DNA from: Acidobacteriaceae bacterium
Lineage (GTDB): Bacteria > Acidobacteriota > Terriglobia > Terriglobales > Acidobacteriaceae
Direction of reading: 5' to 3'
Length of the DNA stretch: 5,594 nt
Assembly (NCBI GenBank): GCA_003140705.1
Contig: PLKU01000003.1
Span: 1-5,594, forward strand
The first letter of the stretch is position 1. Each line of letters opens with the position of its first letter. Made by a program: the position numbers and the translations under genes. Positions 5,153 through 5,594 of this stretch are shown here, piece after piece. The notes beneath the pieces were generated by a model. It made no database searches. It was not told the origin of the DNA and saw nothing but the letters and a program-made list of their open reading frames with translations.

Positions 5153-5594
5153 CTACTCTTCATCCAGATATTCGGCGGGAACATCATCCTCCGGCACTTC
5201 GTGGGTGCGAACTTCGCCCTCCTCGGTGTCCCCAGCGTGTTCCACGCCTGCGACTACGTCGGCCTCGAACGCGTTTCCCTCTTCGAGCAACTCGTCGACG
5301 CTCTCCGAATCCGCACCCTCGAGGTTGGACAATCCCTGCAGATCTCCGGATTGCCCGCCCGAGCGCGGCGCCGGTCCCTCCGGCGGGAATGCCACCGTAT
5401 CCAGAGTCCGGCGTCTCTGCCGAACCGGTTTCTGGAGCCGCTCGACGGGCTTCGCGGCGACTGCCTTCTTGCCGGCGACCTTCGCTTTGGCCGTCACATT
5501 TCTCTGCGTTGCCTTCTTTGCCAACTTCTTCTTGGGCGTTTCCCGCTTTGCAGGCAGGCGCTTCGCCGTTTTTTTGGTCGGCTTCTTCTTGTTG
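5153..5594 (-). CDS. Protein with basic Lys/Arg-rich front and acidic tail (partial, N-terminus off the right edge)
   Basis: The minus-strand frame is open from the window edge to TAG at 5155-5153, giving 146 visible residues. A TTG at 5524-5522 could serve as a start, but the codons before it are equally Lys-rich and in frame, so the gene most likely begins beyond the window. Visible residues 1-62 are Lys/Arg/Ala-rich (N-K-K-K-P-T-K-K and R-Q-R-R-R), like a histone H1 tail. Residues 70-80 are a Pro/Gly hinge. Residues 84-146 are strongly acidic, including E-G-A-D-S-E-S-V-D-E-L-L-E-E-G-N-A-F-E-A (92-111) and a final P-E-D-D-V-P-A-E-Y-L-D-E-E. The acidic part reads as an ordered, conserved module rather than random low complexity; I cannot name its family. 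Nucleic-acid binding by the basic part is inferred from charge. The gene converges on poxB with a 206-base gap. Confidence 0.8.
   Translation of the reverse strand, partial: NKKKPTKKTAKRLPAKRETPKKKLAKKATQRNVTAKAKVAGKKAVAAKPVERLQKPVRQRRRTLDTVAFPPEGPAPRSGGQSGDLQGLSNLEGADSESVDELLEEGNAFEADVVAGVEHAGDTEEGEVRTHEVPEDDVPAEYLDEE

Overview
The window looks like moderately GC-rich chromosomal DNA from a free-living, probably soil-dwelling Gram-negative bacterium. Acidobacteriota is my best guess, based on the mix of lysine/alanine-rich histone H1-like proteins, small Gly/Tyr-rich exported proteins and secreted beta-sandwich proteins. No marker gene settles the phylum. No tRNA, rRNA, CRISPR array, transposase or phage gene was found.

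Layout: (1) bases 1-220, minus strand, hold the N-terminal part of a small lysine/alanine-rich histone H1-like protein whose C-terminus runs off the left edge. (2) Bases 221-1249 are a long stretch without a convincing gene. It holds a 47-base two-part hairpin (453-499), a cluster of direct repeats around a second hairpin (563-632), a spaced 9-base repeat (992-1019), and two short hairpins upstream of the next gene. (3) Bases 1250-2338, plus strand, encode an exported protein with a carbohydrate-binding-module-like beta-sandwich followed by a second, unassigned domain. (4) Bases 2339-2679 are intergenic. (5) Bases 2680-3081, plus strand, encode a 133-residue exported Gly/Tyr/Pro-rich protein of unknown function. 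(6) Bases 3180-4946, plus strand, encode a complete PoxB, the quinone-dependent pyruvate dehydrogenase that makes acetate and CO2 at the membrane. It uses a TTG start. (7) Bases 4947-5152 are a convergent intergenic gap with a nested inverted repeat. (8) Bases 5153-5594, minus strand, hold the C-terminal part of a protein with a basic Lys/Arg-rich front and a strongly acidic tail; its 5' end lies off the right edge.

The three plus-strand genes point the same way but are separated by gaps of 341 and 98 bases, so they are probably not one tight operon and no shared pathway is evident. Only poxB can be given a firm biochemical role. The two outer minus-strand genes both encode Lys/Ala-rich, probably nucleic-acid-binding proteins and may be related low-complexity paralogues. 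I see no convincing new multi-gene system. The items most worth following up are the structured DNA in the long gap, the nested inverted repeat after poxB, the two-domain secreted protein, and the bipolar basic/acidic protein.
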